64,000 nucleotides of DNA from Rhodoglobus sp. (GTDB lineage: Bacteria; Actinomycetota; Actinomycetes; Actinomycetales; Microbacteriaceae), in NCBI GenBank assembly GCA_025464445.1, contig JAODLY010000016.1, forward strand, positions 36,888 to 100,887. Reading direction: 5' to 3'. The notes beneath the pieces were generated by a model. The model had not been told where the DNA came from, searched no databases, and saw only the letters and a program-made list of their open reading frames with translations. Made by a program: the position numbers and the translations under genes. Positions 36,301 to 43,429 of the stretch are shown piece after piece (position 1 is the stretch's first letter; every line of letters begins with the position of its first letter).

Positions 36301-37734
36301 GTGTCGTACTTCCCGGACCGCGATGGCAACGTCGCGGTAATCGGAACGGGTGGATCGGGCAAGAGCACCGTGCTGCGCACCCTCGCAGTCGCGTCAGCCG
36401 TCACGGTACGCGGCGGTCCTGTGCACGTTTACGGGCTCGACTTCGCAGGCGGCGGGCTGCAGATGCTCGAGGCCCTCCCTCATGTCGGATCGATTATCAA
36501 CGGCGACGACGAAGAGCGTGTAGCGCGACTTCTGCGCTGGCTCCGCGACCTGGTGGATCAACGCGCGGTGAAGTACTCCGAAGCACGCGCCGGGAATATC
36601 GTCGAATACCGCAAGATCGCCAATGCTCCAGATGAGCCCCGCATCATGCTGCTGCTGGACGGCATGGGCGCGTTTCGCGAGGCGTACGAAGCCAGCGCGA
36701 GTTCCGCTTGGTTTTCAGTCTTCTCGCAGATCGCTACTGACGGTAGGCAGGTCGGCGTGCACGTTGTTGTCACGGGCGACCGTTCGGGAGCGATTCCCAC
36801 CTCGTTGTCCTCCTCGATCCAGCGCCGACTCGTGCTGCGTATGGCGAGCTCGGATGACTACGGGATGCTGAACGTCGCGGGGGACATCCTCAATCCGCTG
36901 TCGTCCCCCGGTCGTGGCATCCTGGACGAACTCGAGACGCAGATCGCCGTGCTCGGTGGGGACCCGAACGTCGCCGTCCAGGCGCGCGAGATCGAGAGGC
37001 TTGCCGCAGCGATGGTGAAGGCCGGGGTGACTTCTGCGCCCTCTATCGAGCGCCTCAGCGACTTCGTGCCGCTGTCCACGTTGCCCAGCACTGTTGATGG
37101 CCGCCCCACCATCGGCGTCGCCGACGACTCGCTCGCCCCGATCGCGACCGACACGACCGGTTCGTTCCTGATCGCCGGCCCTCCCGGTAGCGGTCGCACG
37201 ACTGCCCTTGCCACCATCGCCAGCGCGGTCGCCCACTCCAAACCCGAGCTGGAGCGCATACTCATCAGCCCACGCAAATCCTCCCTGTCGGGTCTGCCCC
37301 TGTGGGGGAGTTTTGCTGACGACCCCGACGCCGTGCGCGCGCTTGTCGACAAGCTGCTGAAGCAGGTTACGGCGGCGAAGGCCAAGCCCGCGACCTTCGC
37401 ACTGTTCATCGAAAACCTGACGGACTTCGTGGACTCGGAGGTCGAATCAGAACTGGAGACCCTTATCAAGGGCGCGATCAAGCTCGACAACTTCGTGGTC
37501 GCCGAGTCGGAGACCTCCACCTGGAGCGCTGCCTACAGTTTCGGCAAGCCCATGAAGTCGGGGCGGCGCGGCATCATCCTCCAGCCCGACGACGGCGACG
37601 AGGACATGCTCAAGGCGTCGTTCGGTCGCATTCGTCGTGGAACGTATCCACCCGGGCGCGGCTTCTTGGTGTCCGGAGGGCGTTCTCGCAAACTCCAGCT
37701 TGCAACAACCGAAGAAGAGGTTGGCGACCAGTGA
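33298..37734 (+). CDS. FHA-fused FtsK/SpoIIIE ATPase, EssC/EccC-like type VII secretion motor
   Basis: This protein has 1478 residues. A ubiquitin-like or FHA-like stretch at 1-95 leads to an FHA domain (about 105-190) with LPLGSSTLGRDSSNR, VSKVHLRI and DLGSANGTLV. Two helices follow near 243-285, then three FtsK-type ATPase modules. Module 1 has GGTTGSGKSEF (Lys693) and IIVDEFAAL. Module 2 has GTGGSGKSTVL (Lys1022) but LLLDGMG in place of DE. Module 3 has GPPGSGRTTAL with Arg1300 where Lys is expected. FHA plus two helices plus three modules matches Firmicute EssC more than split EccCa/Cb. It is the expected motor for the WXG100 proteins just downstream. Confidence 0.93.
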   Translation: MKIKLTLVRPGNDAVDLSITAEPTSSVADIARELYNADPKRTGAPHANSEALTLRAHRPGDLSGSAGTRAIEPTVSLADSSLASGAVVSLAPIAELSRNAKNSASAAVIKVESGVDAGKQFPLPLGSSTLGRDSSNRVVLADPLVSKVHLRINVTDSAEVIDLGSANGTLVNSEQVDRATLAPTDIVTLGDTTLSIAVTAQAAGDEVAGTVYLNRSPRLDPQYPGRKFKAPEAPERQKPQKLPWLAMLAPLVMGVVLYLLTKNLLSVVFVALSPVLLLGTFIDNRIQTRRQWKQAKKDFEATIRSIETEIVAEHELERTGRLNEAPSVHEIVADGKGRGPLLWTRRPEHDAFLLARLGLGQMPSRVQIETPAERRGVDEHWQMIQSLALRTALVDGVPVSENLRRSGNLGVAGSRSLVSGVARNIVIQLVGLHSPSELVVAAVASKSSAETWDWLKWLPHVGSAHSPLVASPLAIGGQGTAALVSELDELIEKRIAPAPGDATATLPVIILIVEDDAPIERARLVKLAELGPQVGVHLIWIAPSLARLPAACRTFLELTPASGDAIAGFVHIGYAVQPVQCDSVDAETALAFARSVAALVDAGARTDDSSDLPRSVSLLHLIGTDVGQDSESVLERWQETNSVLTGPRASRSIGKSRPNLRAVFGQGSAEPFALDLRADGPHALVGGTTGSGKSEFLQAWVLGLATAHSPQRVSFLFVDYKGGSAFADCVQLPHTVGLVTDLSPHLVRRALTSLRAELQFREHLLNRKGYKDLIELERSGDPEVPPSLLIIVDEFAALVNEVPEFVDGVVDVAQRGRSLGLHLVLATQRPAGVIRDNLRANTNLRVALRMADEDDSSDVLGTPMAATFDPAIPGRAAAKTGPGRIRSFQSGYAGGWTSDVPEPSAVLVEELSFGIPVSWDPPKDFAAEAAKEAKAQGPTDIKRIVATVRKAAKEAAIPELRKPWLPVLASSYDYSKLPTRRTDDELVIGVVDDARRQSQPTVSYFPDRDGNVAVIGTGGSGKSTVLRTLAVASAVTVRGGPVHVYGLDFAGGGLQMLEALPHVGSIINGDDEERVARLLRWLRDLVDQRAVKYSEARAGNIVEYRKIANAPDEPRIMLLLDGMGAFREAYEASASSAWFSVFSQIATDGRQVGVHVVVTGDRSGAIPTSLSSSIQRRLVLRMASSDDYGMLNVAGDILNPLSSPGRGILDELETQIAVLGGDPNVAVQAREIERLAAAMVKAGVTSAPSIERLSDFVPLSTLPSTVDGRPTIGVADDSLAPIATDTTGSFLIAGPPGSGRTTALATIASAVAHSKPELERILISPRKSSLSGLPLWGSFADDPDAVRALVDKLLKQVTAAKAKPATFALFIENLTDFVDSEVESELETLIKGAIKLDNFVVAESETSTWSAAYSFGKPMKSGRRGIILQPDDGDEDMLKASFGRIRRGTYPPGRGFLVSGGRSRKLQLATTEEEVGDQ

Positions 37735-37736
37735 TG

Positions 37737-37760
37737 GGAATGGGTACTCGTACCCATTCC
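37737..37760 (+). terminator. Perfect 11-bp inverted repeat between motor and WXG100 genes
   Basis: Two bases after the motor's stop, GGAATGGGTAC (37737-37747) and GTACCCATTCC (37750-37760) form an exact palindrome with a TC centre. As RNA it gives a stable stem with a small CTCG loop. There is no T-run, so partial termination, mRNA processing or an operator are all possible. Confidence 0.6.
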
Positions 37761-37830
37761 GCCGATTGAGCAGGACTCATAAGGTCTTGGTAATCGCCAA
37801 GGCGGAATCAATGAATAGAAGGAGAAGACA

Positions 37831-38106
37831 ATGGCTCGTTTGGGAATGGATGTCGACGCGGTCCGCGGAGTCTCCAAGCAGCTTCACACGCAGGCGGCAA
37901 GCATCGACGCGCTGATCGGCAAGATCCAGTCGATCGTTGGAGGCCTCCCGGGGGTCTGGGATGGGCCGGACGCGCAGCAGTTCGTCAATGACTGGTGGCC
38001 CGAGCACAAGAAGACACTCCAGGCCGCCAGCAGTCACATCGAGGGTCTCGCCAGGTCTGCAAGCGCCAATGCTGACGAGCAGGCGCGCGTTTCAGGCCGC
38101 TACTAG
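37831..38106 (+). CDS. WXG100-family protein (ESAT-6-like)
   Basis: This 91-residue helical hairpin has Trp-x-Gly in GVWDGPDAQQF at about 45-55. AAGGAG precedes the ATG. The sequence is closely similar to the N-terminus of the next protein (MARLGMDVD, FVNDWWPEHKKTL, AASSH), so the two probably form a heterodimer or are recent duplicates. The canonical C-terminal YxxxD/E export signal is not visible. WXG100 proteins are substrates and partners of EssC/EccC motors, one of which is encoded just upstream. Hairpins lie before and after the gene. Confidence 0.93.
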   Translation: MARLGMDVDAVRGVSKQLHTQAASIDALIGKIQSIVGGLPGVWDGPDAQQFVNDWWPEHKKTLQAASSHIEGLARSASANADEQARVSGRY

Positions 38107-38111
38107 CCGAT

Positions 38112-38138
38112 TGGGTCGCCCGCACCGCAGGCGACCCA
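38112..38138 (+). terminator. Hairpin after first WXG100 gene
   Basis: TGGGTCGCC (38112-38120) and GGCGACCCA (38130-38138) form a perfect 9-bp stem with a 9-base loop, between the two WXG100 genes. It lacks a T-run. It could stabilise or partly terminate the upstream message so that the small protein is made in excess. Confidence 0.6.
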
Positions 38139-38170
38139 CCAACCGGGGACTGAAGAGAGGGATTGAAAAC

Positions 38171-38965
38171 ATGGCTCGTTTGGGCATGGATGTTGATCAG
38201 GTGGCTGCTGCCGGCAAGGCACTCAAAGAACGTGCGGCGGAGATCGATACTCTCGTCAGCAAGCTCGACGGGATCGTGCGCTCTATCCACGGCGTTTGGG
38301 AAGGCCCCGACTCTGACCAGTTCGTCAACGACTGGTGGCCTGAACATAAGAAGACCCTTGTCGCTGCCAGCTCGCACGTCGCGGGACTCGGGCAGTCTGC
38401 GCTGAACAACGCGTCTGAGCAGCGCGACGCGAGCGGGAATTCCGGGTCCGGTGGCGGCGGCGGTTCGGGCATTCCTCCGGGTGTTGGGACATCGACGCCA
38501 TTCCAGCAGGATCCAAGCGTTCAACAACTCGCGACAAACAAGAGCGCGGTAGATGAATGGGCCCTCGGGGCAAATGGACGGGGAATCGACGTAGATCACG
38601 CGTACGGCAATCAATGCGTTGACGTGATCAACGACTATGCCGAAAAACGCTTCCCAGGTGTGAGCCATGGCGTTTCGTTGGGCGGCGGAAATGCTTACCA
38701 GATCTTTGACAACACCAACTCGCCGTACTTTGACAAGATCCCTGCGAATGGGACCCCTCAACCCGGGGACATTGTCTGCATTGGTCAATTTCCGATAAAT
38801 GGCGTGCCTGGGAATGGCCATGTAGCTGTCGTTCAAAGTGTCGAGAACGGCGTGGTTCATGTCCTGGAGCAGAACGGACTTAACCCGACCGGCGTGACCC
38901 AGCCAGGGACGGTGAAGGCCTACGAGCTTCCTTATGTCCAGGGCTACCTGCGCCCTAAGGCTTGA
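38171..38965 (+). CDS. WXG100-CHAP fusion, probable secreted peptidoglycan hydrolase
   Basis: This 264-residue protein joins a WXG100 domain (1-90, GVWEGPDSDQF) through a Gly/Ser/Pro linker (about 92-115) to a CHAP amidase domain (about 130-264). The catalytic Cys149 lies in YGNQCVDVINDYAE and the His217 in GNGHVAVVQ; LEQNG supplies the usual third polar residue. CHAP domains cut peptidoglycan amide or peptide bonds. The WXG100 part should direct export through the adjacent EssC-like motor, so this is the best candidate effector of the locus. GAAGAGAGG precedes the ATG at 38171. Confidence 0.92.
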   Translation: MARLGMDVDQVAAAGKALKERAAEIDTLVSKLDGIVRSIHGVWEGPDSDQFVNDWWPEHKKTLVAASSHVAGLGQSALNNASEQRDASGNSGSGGGGGSGIPPGVGTSTPFQQDPSVQQLATNKSAVDEWALGANGRGIDVDHAYGNQCVDVINDYAEKRFPGVSHGVSLGGGNAYQIFDNTNSPYFDKIPANGTPQPGDIVCIGQFPINGVPGNGHVAVVQSVENGVVHVLEQNGLNPTGVTQPGTVKAYELPYVQGYLRPKA

Positions 38966-39168
38966 TGAGCTGCCCTACCTGCAGCGACCCGACCAAGCCG
39001 GGAGCTACATTCTGCGGAGAATGTGGCTTCCGGCTTTCGGGCGCGGTTGCTCCCGTGTCGTACGGCTTGCTCCCGCCTCCGCTGCCGCCGGTCACGCCAT
39101 CCGCATGGACTATCTACCGGGCTGGTGTGCTTCCGGGCATCCATGATGGAAAGGGCGAGCCCGCTTAA
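38965..39168 (+). CDS. Short zinc-ribbon protein, possibly truncated
   Basis: This is a 67-residue frame whose ATG overlaps the stop of the WXG100-CHAP gene. The first 24 residues form a zinc ribbon (CPTC, then CGEC) almost the same as that opening the protein at 40836. A short Pro-rich stretch (LLPPPLPP) and an unconserved tail follow. Paralogues continue into FHA or membrane domains, and here nothing follows before the stop at 39168. It may be a genuine small protein or the remnant of a larger zinc-ribbon protein. Confidence 0.55.
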   Translation: MSCPTCSDPTKPGATFCGECGFRLSGAVAPVSYGLLPPPLPPVTPSAWTIYRAGVLPGIHDGKGEPA

Positions 39169-39169
39169 C

Positions 39170-40156
39170 ATGGCAAAGAAGCCGCACAAATACGTCAACA
39201 ACGGTGTCGCACTCGACACCGTGCTTTCGATCGCCGACTTGAAGTCCATATGTGCTCAGGCAGCTGTCGAGAGCACCGGCGACCTCTGGAACGGCACGAA
39301 CAAGATCGTTGAGAGCGAATCAGGCGACACCTGGATCCTCTATGTAGTCCAGGGCTCCCTGAGAAGCTGGGCAAAGTTCATGACCTTCACGGTCACGATG
39401 TCCACCGAAGGTGGCCGATCCACGCTCAAGACCGACATCGTCACCTACTCGACGACCCAGACCACCGTCATGTTCATCCCCGTGAGCCCCAAGAAAATGG
39501 TCGTCCGGCACGTTTACCTGCAGTTCATCAACAAGGTCGCGAACACCGTGCGGCAGGCGGACGCCTCTGCGCGCGTGGCGATAAACGAGGGCGAATGGAT
39601 GCCCGACCCGTCGCTGCCAGCGTCGACTTCGCCATTGCCCTCGGCAGTCGCCGTCGCGTCACCGGCGATCACTGAGCCGCAGCGGGAGCAGGTCGAACTC
39701 GCGGTCACCCCACCGCCACCTCCGCCCCCGCCACCCGTCACGGCCGCCCCGAGCATCCCTGACCCGAGCCCGGCGGACGAGAGTACGCAGAAGATCCAGC
39801 GCCGAGCGCGCGCTCCACGGTGGCTCGTTACTCCCCACGGAATGACGCCGATTCCCTTGGCTTCGCCGATCGTGATAGGTCGGTCGCCTTCGGATTCTGG
39901 CGACGGGAACGTTTACCTGCTCACGGTTCCGCGGAGCGAAAACACCGTCTCGAAGAGCCACGCGAGGCTCGAACTTCTAGACGGCGGGGTTGTCATTACC
40001 GATCTCGGTTCGATCAACGGCACCATCCTGGTGGGCGCCGACGACAAGCTGATCGACTGTGAACCGCACGTTGCGACAGCGATCCCAGCCGGCTACGAGA
40101 TCGAGCTTGGGGACTTCCTCGTTTCCGTCGAGCTCGAGGGAAGCGTGCAGCTGTGA
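39170..40156 (+). CDS. FHA-domain protein with unrecognised N-terminal domain
   Basis: This 328-residue protein starts at MAKKPHKYVNNG (ATG 39170, with AAAGGGCGAG upstream); in-frame ATGs at 39143 and 39146 would overlap the previous gene. Residues 1-145 form an alpha-beta domain I do not recognise (VALDTVLSIADLKSICAQAA ... SWAKFMTFTVTMS ... VVRHVYLQFINKV). A Pro-rich linker leads to an FHA domain (about 225-325) with IVIGRSPSDS, VSKSHARLELL and DLGSINGTIL. It could read phosphothreonines made by the 20588 kinase. It overlaps the next gene's start. Confidence 0.82.
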   Translation: MAKKPHKYVNNGVALDTVLSIADLKSICAQAAVESTGDLWNGTNKIVESESGDTWILYVVQGSLRSWAKFMTFTVTMSTEGGRSTLKTDIVTYSTTQTTVMFIPVSPKKMVVRHVYLQFINKVANTVRQADASARVAINEGEWMPDPSLPASTSPLPSAVAVASPAITEPQREQVELAVTPPPPPPPPPVTAAPSIPDPSPADESTQKIQRRARAPRWLVTPHGMTPIPLASPIVIGRSPSDSGDGNVYLLTVPRSENTVSKSHARLELLDGGVVITDLGSINGTILVGADDKLIDCEPHVATAIPAGYEIELGDFLVSVELEGSVQL

Positions 40157-40839
40157 AATCAGGCGGGAAGGCCCTCTTCATCGCGGGAATCGTCCCCGTC
40201 ATTGCCGTGATCATCTGGGGGCGGGCCGGCTTCTACGCAAGCTCCGTGCCTGTCATGCTGCTGCTCGCCGGCGGTGGTATCGCGTTGATGGTGGTCGGCG
40301 CCAGGATGAACAGGGGCTCGGAGCCCAACAAGGCCGTGGCATGGACTCCGTCCACCACGGAGCAGGTCGCGCCCTTGGCGCCCCTGCCGGTCATCCAGAC
40401 ATCGGAGGCGTTGTCTTCCCCGTTCGAAGCTGTGCACCCGGTGGCGAGCCAGCTTCCTGCTGAAGCCGTACCGCTGGTGCCGTGGGCTCTCGTGGGAGCG
40501 GATGGCAGCCGCTACCAGCTCGCTGCGAGAACGGTGATCGGCAGGAATCCCAATGGTGCAGACCTCGACGGCACTGAGCGCGTGATCGCCCTGGCCGATG
40601 CTGGCGCGAGCGTCTCGAAGGCCCACGCGCTGGTCACGGTTCAGGGGGAGGAGATACGTGTTCGAGACCTTGGCTCGACCAACGGCACATTTGTCGTTAA
40701 CCCCCAGGGCGTGGAGAGCGAATGCCAGCAATATCGGGACACGGTCATGGATGTCGGCAGCACCCTCGAACTCGGCGAATACTCCCTCTCACTCGTGGCA
40801 GGCACAGCGACCCTCGAAACAGGAAAGGGTGAGAGATGA
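40153..40839 (+). CDS. Membrane-anchored FHA-domain protein
   Basis: This 228-residue protein has two closely spaced helices at about 7-23 and 30-48, placing the rest on the cytoplasmic face. A Pro/Ala-rich linker and a C-terminal FHA domain (about 125-225) follow. The FHA domain has TVIGRNPNGADLDG, VSKAHALVTV and DLGSTNGTFV, all ligand-contacting positions intact. The GTG start overlaps the previous stop, and its own stop overlaps the next ATG. It would tether phosphothreonine partners to the membrane next to the kinase or motor. Confidence 0.87.
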   Translation: MKSGGKALFIAGIVPVIAVIIWGRAGFYASSVPVMLLLAGGGIALMVVGARMNRGSEPNKAVAWTPSTTEQVAPLAPLPVIQTSEALSSPFEAVHPVASQLPAEAVPLVPWALVGADGSRYQLAARTVIGRNPNGADLDGTERVIALADAGASVSKAHALVTVQGEEIRVRDLGSTNGTFVVNPQGVESECQQYRDTVMDVGSTLELGEYSLSLVAGTATLETGKGER

Positions 40840-41477
40840 CCTGCCCTACGTGCGGCAATCCGGTACGCCCCGGAGCGACCTTCTGCGGGGAGTGCGGCTC
40901 GCAGCTGCCCACTGCGGCGGCCGCTGTTATGCCACCGCCGCCCCCACCGCCACCGCCGCCTGCTCCGACCTCGGCTCCTGCTCCCGTCCTGCCGAGCGTC
41001 GAACCCCCGGCAAGAAACCCCTTCCTGATCGGCGTTCCGCCGTCTGTGACCCCCGCTCCCGCGGTCGCCACCGCGCCCGTCGCCGCCGCACCGTCGACCG
41101 ACACCGACATCGAGGCAACCAGGGTCTCGGCGCGCAGGAGTAGCCGCGCTGGCTGGACCCTCGAGCTGTCGGACGGACAACGACTACGGGTGACGACATC
41201 TGCTTTGGTTGGTCGTGGGCCCGCGGCCGACCCTCGCTGGCCCGGCGCGATCCTTGTCCAGGTCGTCGACTCCACCAAGACGGTGTCTAAGACACACGCC
41301 GTGTTCGAGGTGGTCGATGGCTCGCTTTGGGTGACCGATCTGAACTCGAGCAACGGGGTCTTCATCGAAGGTGCGGACGGCACTGAGCATGATGTGGACC
41401 CCGGAGTTCGCATTGTCGCCCCATCCGGGTCGTCTGTCCTGCTCGGCGATTTCCCCGTCAAGGTGGACAAGGGATGA
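40836..41477 (+). CDS. Zinc-ribbon, proline-rich linker, FHA-domain protein
   Basis: This 213-residue protein opens with a zinc ribbon (CPTCGNPVRPGATFCGECG). A linker with a run of ten or so prolines and an Ala/Pro stretch to about 85 follows, then an FHA domain (about 105-210). The FHA part has ALVGRGPAADP, VSKTHAVFEV and DLNSSNGVFI. There is no membrane helix. It is translationally coupled on both sides by ATGA overlaps. The ribbon is shared with the products at 38965, 41474 and 42065, suggesting a common docking element in this locus. Confidence 0.86.
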   Translation: MTCPTCGNPVRPGATFCGECGSQLPTAAAAVMPPPPPPPPPPAPTSAPAPVLPSVEPPARNPFLIGVPPSVTPAPAVATAPVAAAPSTDTDIEATRVSARRSSRAGWTLELSDGQRLRVTTSALVGRGPAADPRWPGAILVQVVDSTKTVSKTHAVFEVVDGSLWVTDLNSSNGVFIEGADGTEHDVDPGVRIVAPSGSSVLLGDFPVKVDKG

Positions 41478-42061
41478 CCGTTCAGGTTGTGTGCCAGCAG
41501 TGTGGAGCGTCAAACCTGGGCACGAAGTTCTGCGAGGAATGCGGGGCGCCTGCGGAAGGTGCCGCTCCGCCGGCATCCACGCCCGCCACAGCGCCTCTTC
41601 CTCCACCTCCGCCACCCCCATCGCTGCCGGTGACGTTGCCCCTCACTGTTGGTGCAACTCCCTCTCGGGCATTTCTGTCGGTGGCCTTTGAAGGGAAACC
41701 CCGCCCGTCCGCGCATGAATTCGCTGCACGCCCTCTTCTGACCGGGGAGTTCAACCAGCGGGCGCGCCTCGCCTTCATCTTCGCCATGTCGCTGATCGGT
41801 GTCGATGTGCTCGCCACGCTGGGTTCGTTCACCGGGTTCTACGTCCTCGCCTATCTGTCGTTCGTCAGTCCCGTGCTCATCATCCTGGGGCTCGTCTTCG
41901 GCCACATGGCGCTCGCTCAGCTTCGCTTCAGCGGGCAGCAAGGCAGAACGCAGGCGGTGGTCGCCCTCGTGGTGAGCTATGCGGGAATCGCGCTGCCGGT
42001 GATCGGCATCGTGATCCAGCTTGTGTCGGTCGCCGTGATCTCGTCCACCTACGGAGAGTGA
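41474..42061 (+). CDS. Zinc-ribbon DUF4190-like membrane protein (long paralogue)
   Basis: This 195-residue protein has an N-terminal zinc ribbon (CQQCGASNLGTKFCEECGAP) and a Pro-rich linker. A membrane part follows with three or four helices from about 95 to 195, including LVFGHMALAQLRFSGQQGR between helices. This is the pattern of DUF4190/YqhR-like small membrane proteins, whose role is unknown. It overlaps the preceding FHA gene and is followed 3 nt later by a shorter paralogue at 42065, with which it shares the ribbon and the GHMA/GHLA loop. Confidence 0.8.
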   Translation: MTVQVVCQQCGASNLGTKFCEECGAPAEGAAPPASTPATAPLPPPPPPPSLPVTLPLTVGATPSRAFLSVAFEGKPRPSAHEFAARPLLTGEFNQRARLAFIFAMSLIGVDVLATLGSFTGFYVLAYLSFVSPVLIILGLVFGHMALAQLRFSGQQGRTQAVVALVVSYAGIALPVIGIVIQLVSVAVISSTYGE

Positions 42062-42064
42062 AAG

Positions 42065-42493
42065 ATGGCTACCCAATACGCACCGACCTGCCTTGGCTGT
42101 GGCGCGGCAAATCTCGACACCAGGTACTGCGAGAACTGCGGCCGAGCCGCAGAGGTCGTTGTGCCCGCAGCCGGTGTTGTCGTTGCGTCGTCGACGCAAT
42201 CTCCTCACTATCCGAGCCCAGCTCCCGCTGGCGCCTATCCGAGAGCCGAACCGATGCTCGCCTACCCAGCCGGGGGCGGTACGAACACGCTCGCTGTGCT
42301 GTCACTGGTTTTTGCCCTGCTCGGCGGAGTGCTGCTCCCGATCATCTTTGGCCACCTGGCGAAGTCGCAGATTCGCCGCTCCGGCGAACGGGGTGACGGG
42401 CTTGCCACAGCGGGACTGGTCATTGGATATCTCTGGTTGATCGTGTTCGTGATCGTGATGATCGCGATCGCCGCCAGCGCACCACGATATTGA
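42065..42493 (+). CDS. Zinc-ribbon DUF4190-like membrane protein (short paralogue)
   Basis: This 142-residue protein has a zinc ribbon (CLGCGAANLDTRYCENCGRA), a linker rich in Pro/Ser/Ala to about 75, and two helices (about 80-97 and 118-140). The DUF4190 loop FGHLAKSQIRRSGERGDG lies between the helices. It appears to be a paralogue of the preceding protein. AAAG sits just before the ATG, which is 3 nt after the previous stop. A membrane adaptor role is a guess from context. Confidence 0.8.
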   Translation: MATQYAPTCLGCGAANLDTRYCENCGRAAEVVVPAAGVVVASSTQSPHYPSPAPAGAYPRAEPMLAYPAGGGTNTLAVLSLVFALLGGVLLPIIFGHLAKSQIRRSGERGDGLATAGLVIGYLWLIVFVIVMIAIAASAPRY

Positions 42494-42517
42494 GAGCACG
42501 ACGGCAGGGAGCACGGA

Positions 42518-43429
42518 TTGACAACTGATGCGCAGGCGCGGAAGCGCGTCGACGACCCCGGCACGCCGGCGGCAGAACTAGCCGAGCTTGCGGCAGCACA
42601 TCCCGAGCTGTCTGCGGCGATCTACCGCCATCCGAACGCTTACGACGGGCTCAGGGAATGGATTGAGACCCACCATGCGGACCGGCTGAAAGTAGGAACG
42701 CCAGCCGTCTCGCAACCAGTACCGAGTTCGTCAGCGCCTGCTGGTGACGCTCGCCCGCAGGTCTCCTGGTGGGATCGCCCGCGGTCCTCGCTGCTGACCT
42801 CGGTCGGTATCGCAGTGTTGGCCCTGGTAGTCGTCGGGGTGATCATCGGCTCCACTATCGGCCGAATAGCATCGATTGACGCCGACCGGGCGGACGTAGT
42901 CTCGATGCCAATCGATTCTCCCGCAGCAGGATCCGACCCCACGCCAGTTCCCACCCCCGAGCCATCCGCGAGTGCGGCGGCGTCGCGAATTCCATCGACC
43001 TGCACCGCACTGTTCTCCGCGGCGATCACCGCAACCATCCAGGCCGCCGGGTATCGCCAGGGAACTTCCGCCCGCTTGAACGACCCCGCCGGAACCAGCG
43101 ATGGGACGCTTGCTGGGCTGATGGCGGGCGTGCCACGGCTGGAGTGCACATGGCATCCCTCGAACACCAATACGGCTGGACTCGAGACCTCGGTGCTCGA
43201 AATAGACCCAGCCACGCTCGCGGCTGTCGCGGCTCGGCTCCAGGCACTCGGGTACGCGTCCCTGGACGAACTCGGAGGAGTCAGGTATTTCTTCGAGAAG
43301 ACCGGTTCGGATGGAGTTGCCTACGGCGAGTCGGACATGCTTCGCGACGGCCTCTGGTTTGCCACTCGCTGGGTGCAGTACGGGCCGGATGGGTACACGG
43401 CAGACATGGTCTCCCGGGTGTTCGGGTGA
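42518..43429 (+). CDS. Variant leucine-rich-repeat membrane protein (first paralogue)
   Basis: This 303-residue protein starts at TTG 42518 after CAGGGA. Residues 5-50 resemble the actinobacterial variant LRR unit (VDDPGTPAAELAELAAAHPE, then a second unit ending in REWIE). A linker leads to one membrane helix (about 92-115). An extracytoplasmic domain (about 155-303) contains two Cys (CTALFSAAI, LECTWHPSN) that could form a disulfide. The function is unknown. The next gene overlaps it and has the same layout, so they may form a pair on the membrane. Confidence 0.75.
   Translation: MTTDAQARKRVDDPGTPAAELAELAAAHPELSAAIYRHPNAYDGLREWIETHHADRLKVGTPAVSQPVPSSSAPAGDARPQVSWWDRPRSSLLTSVGIAVLALVVVGVIIGSTIGRIASIDADRADVVSMPIDSPAAGSDPTPVPTPEPSASAAASRIPSTCTALFSAAITATIQAAGYRQGTSARLNDPAGTSDGTLAGLMAGVPRLECTWHPSNTNTAGLETSVLEIDPATLAAVAARLQALGYASLDELGGVRYFFEKTGSDGVAYGESDMLRDGLWFATRWVQYGPDGYTADMVSRVFG

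Noticed and set aside
38965..40156. Idea that the short zinc-ribbon frame and the following FHA gene are one frameshifted gene
   Set aside because: The FHA gene has its own start, ribosome binding site and a full N-terminal domain after the ribbon's stop. Paralogues join ribbon to FHA by a Pro linker, not by this domain.
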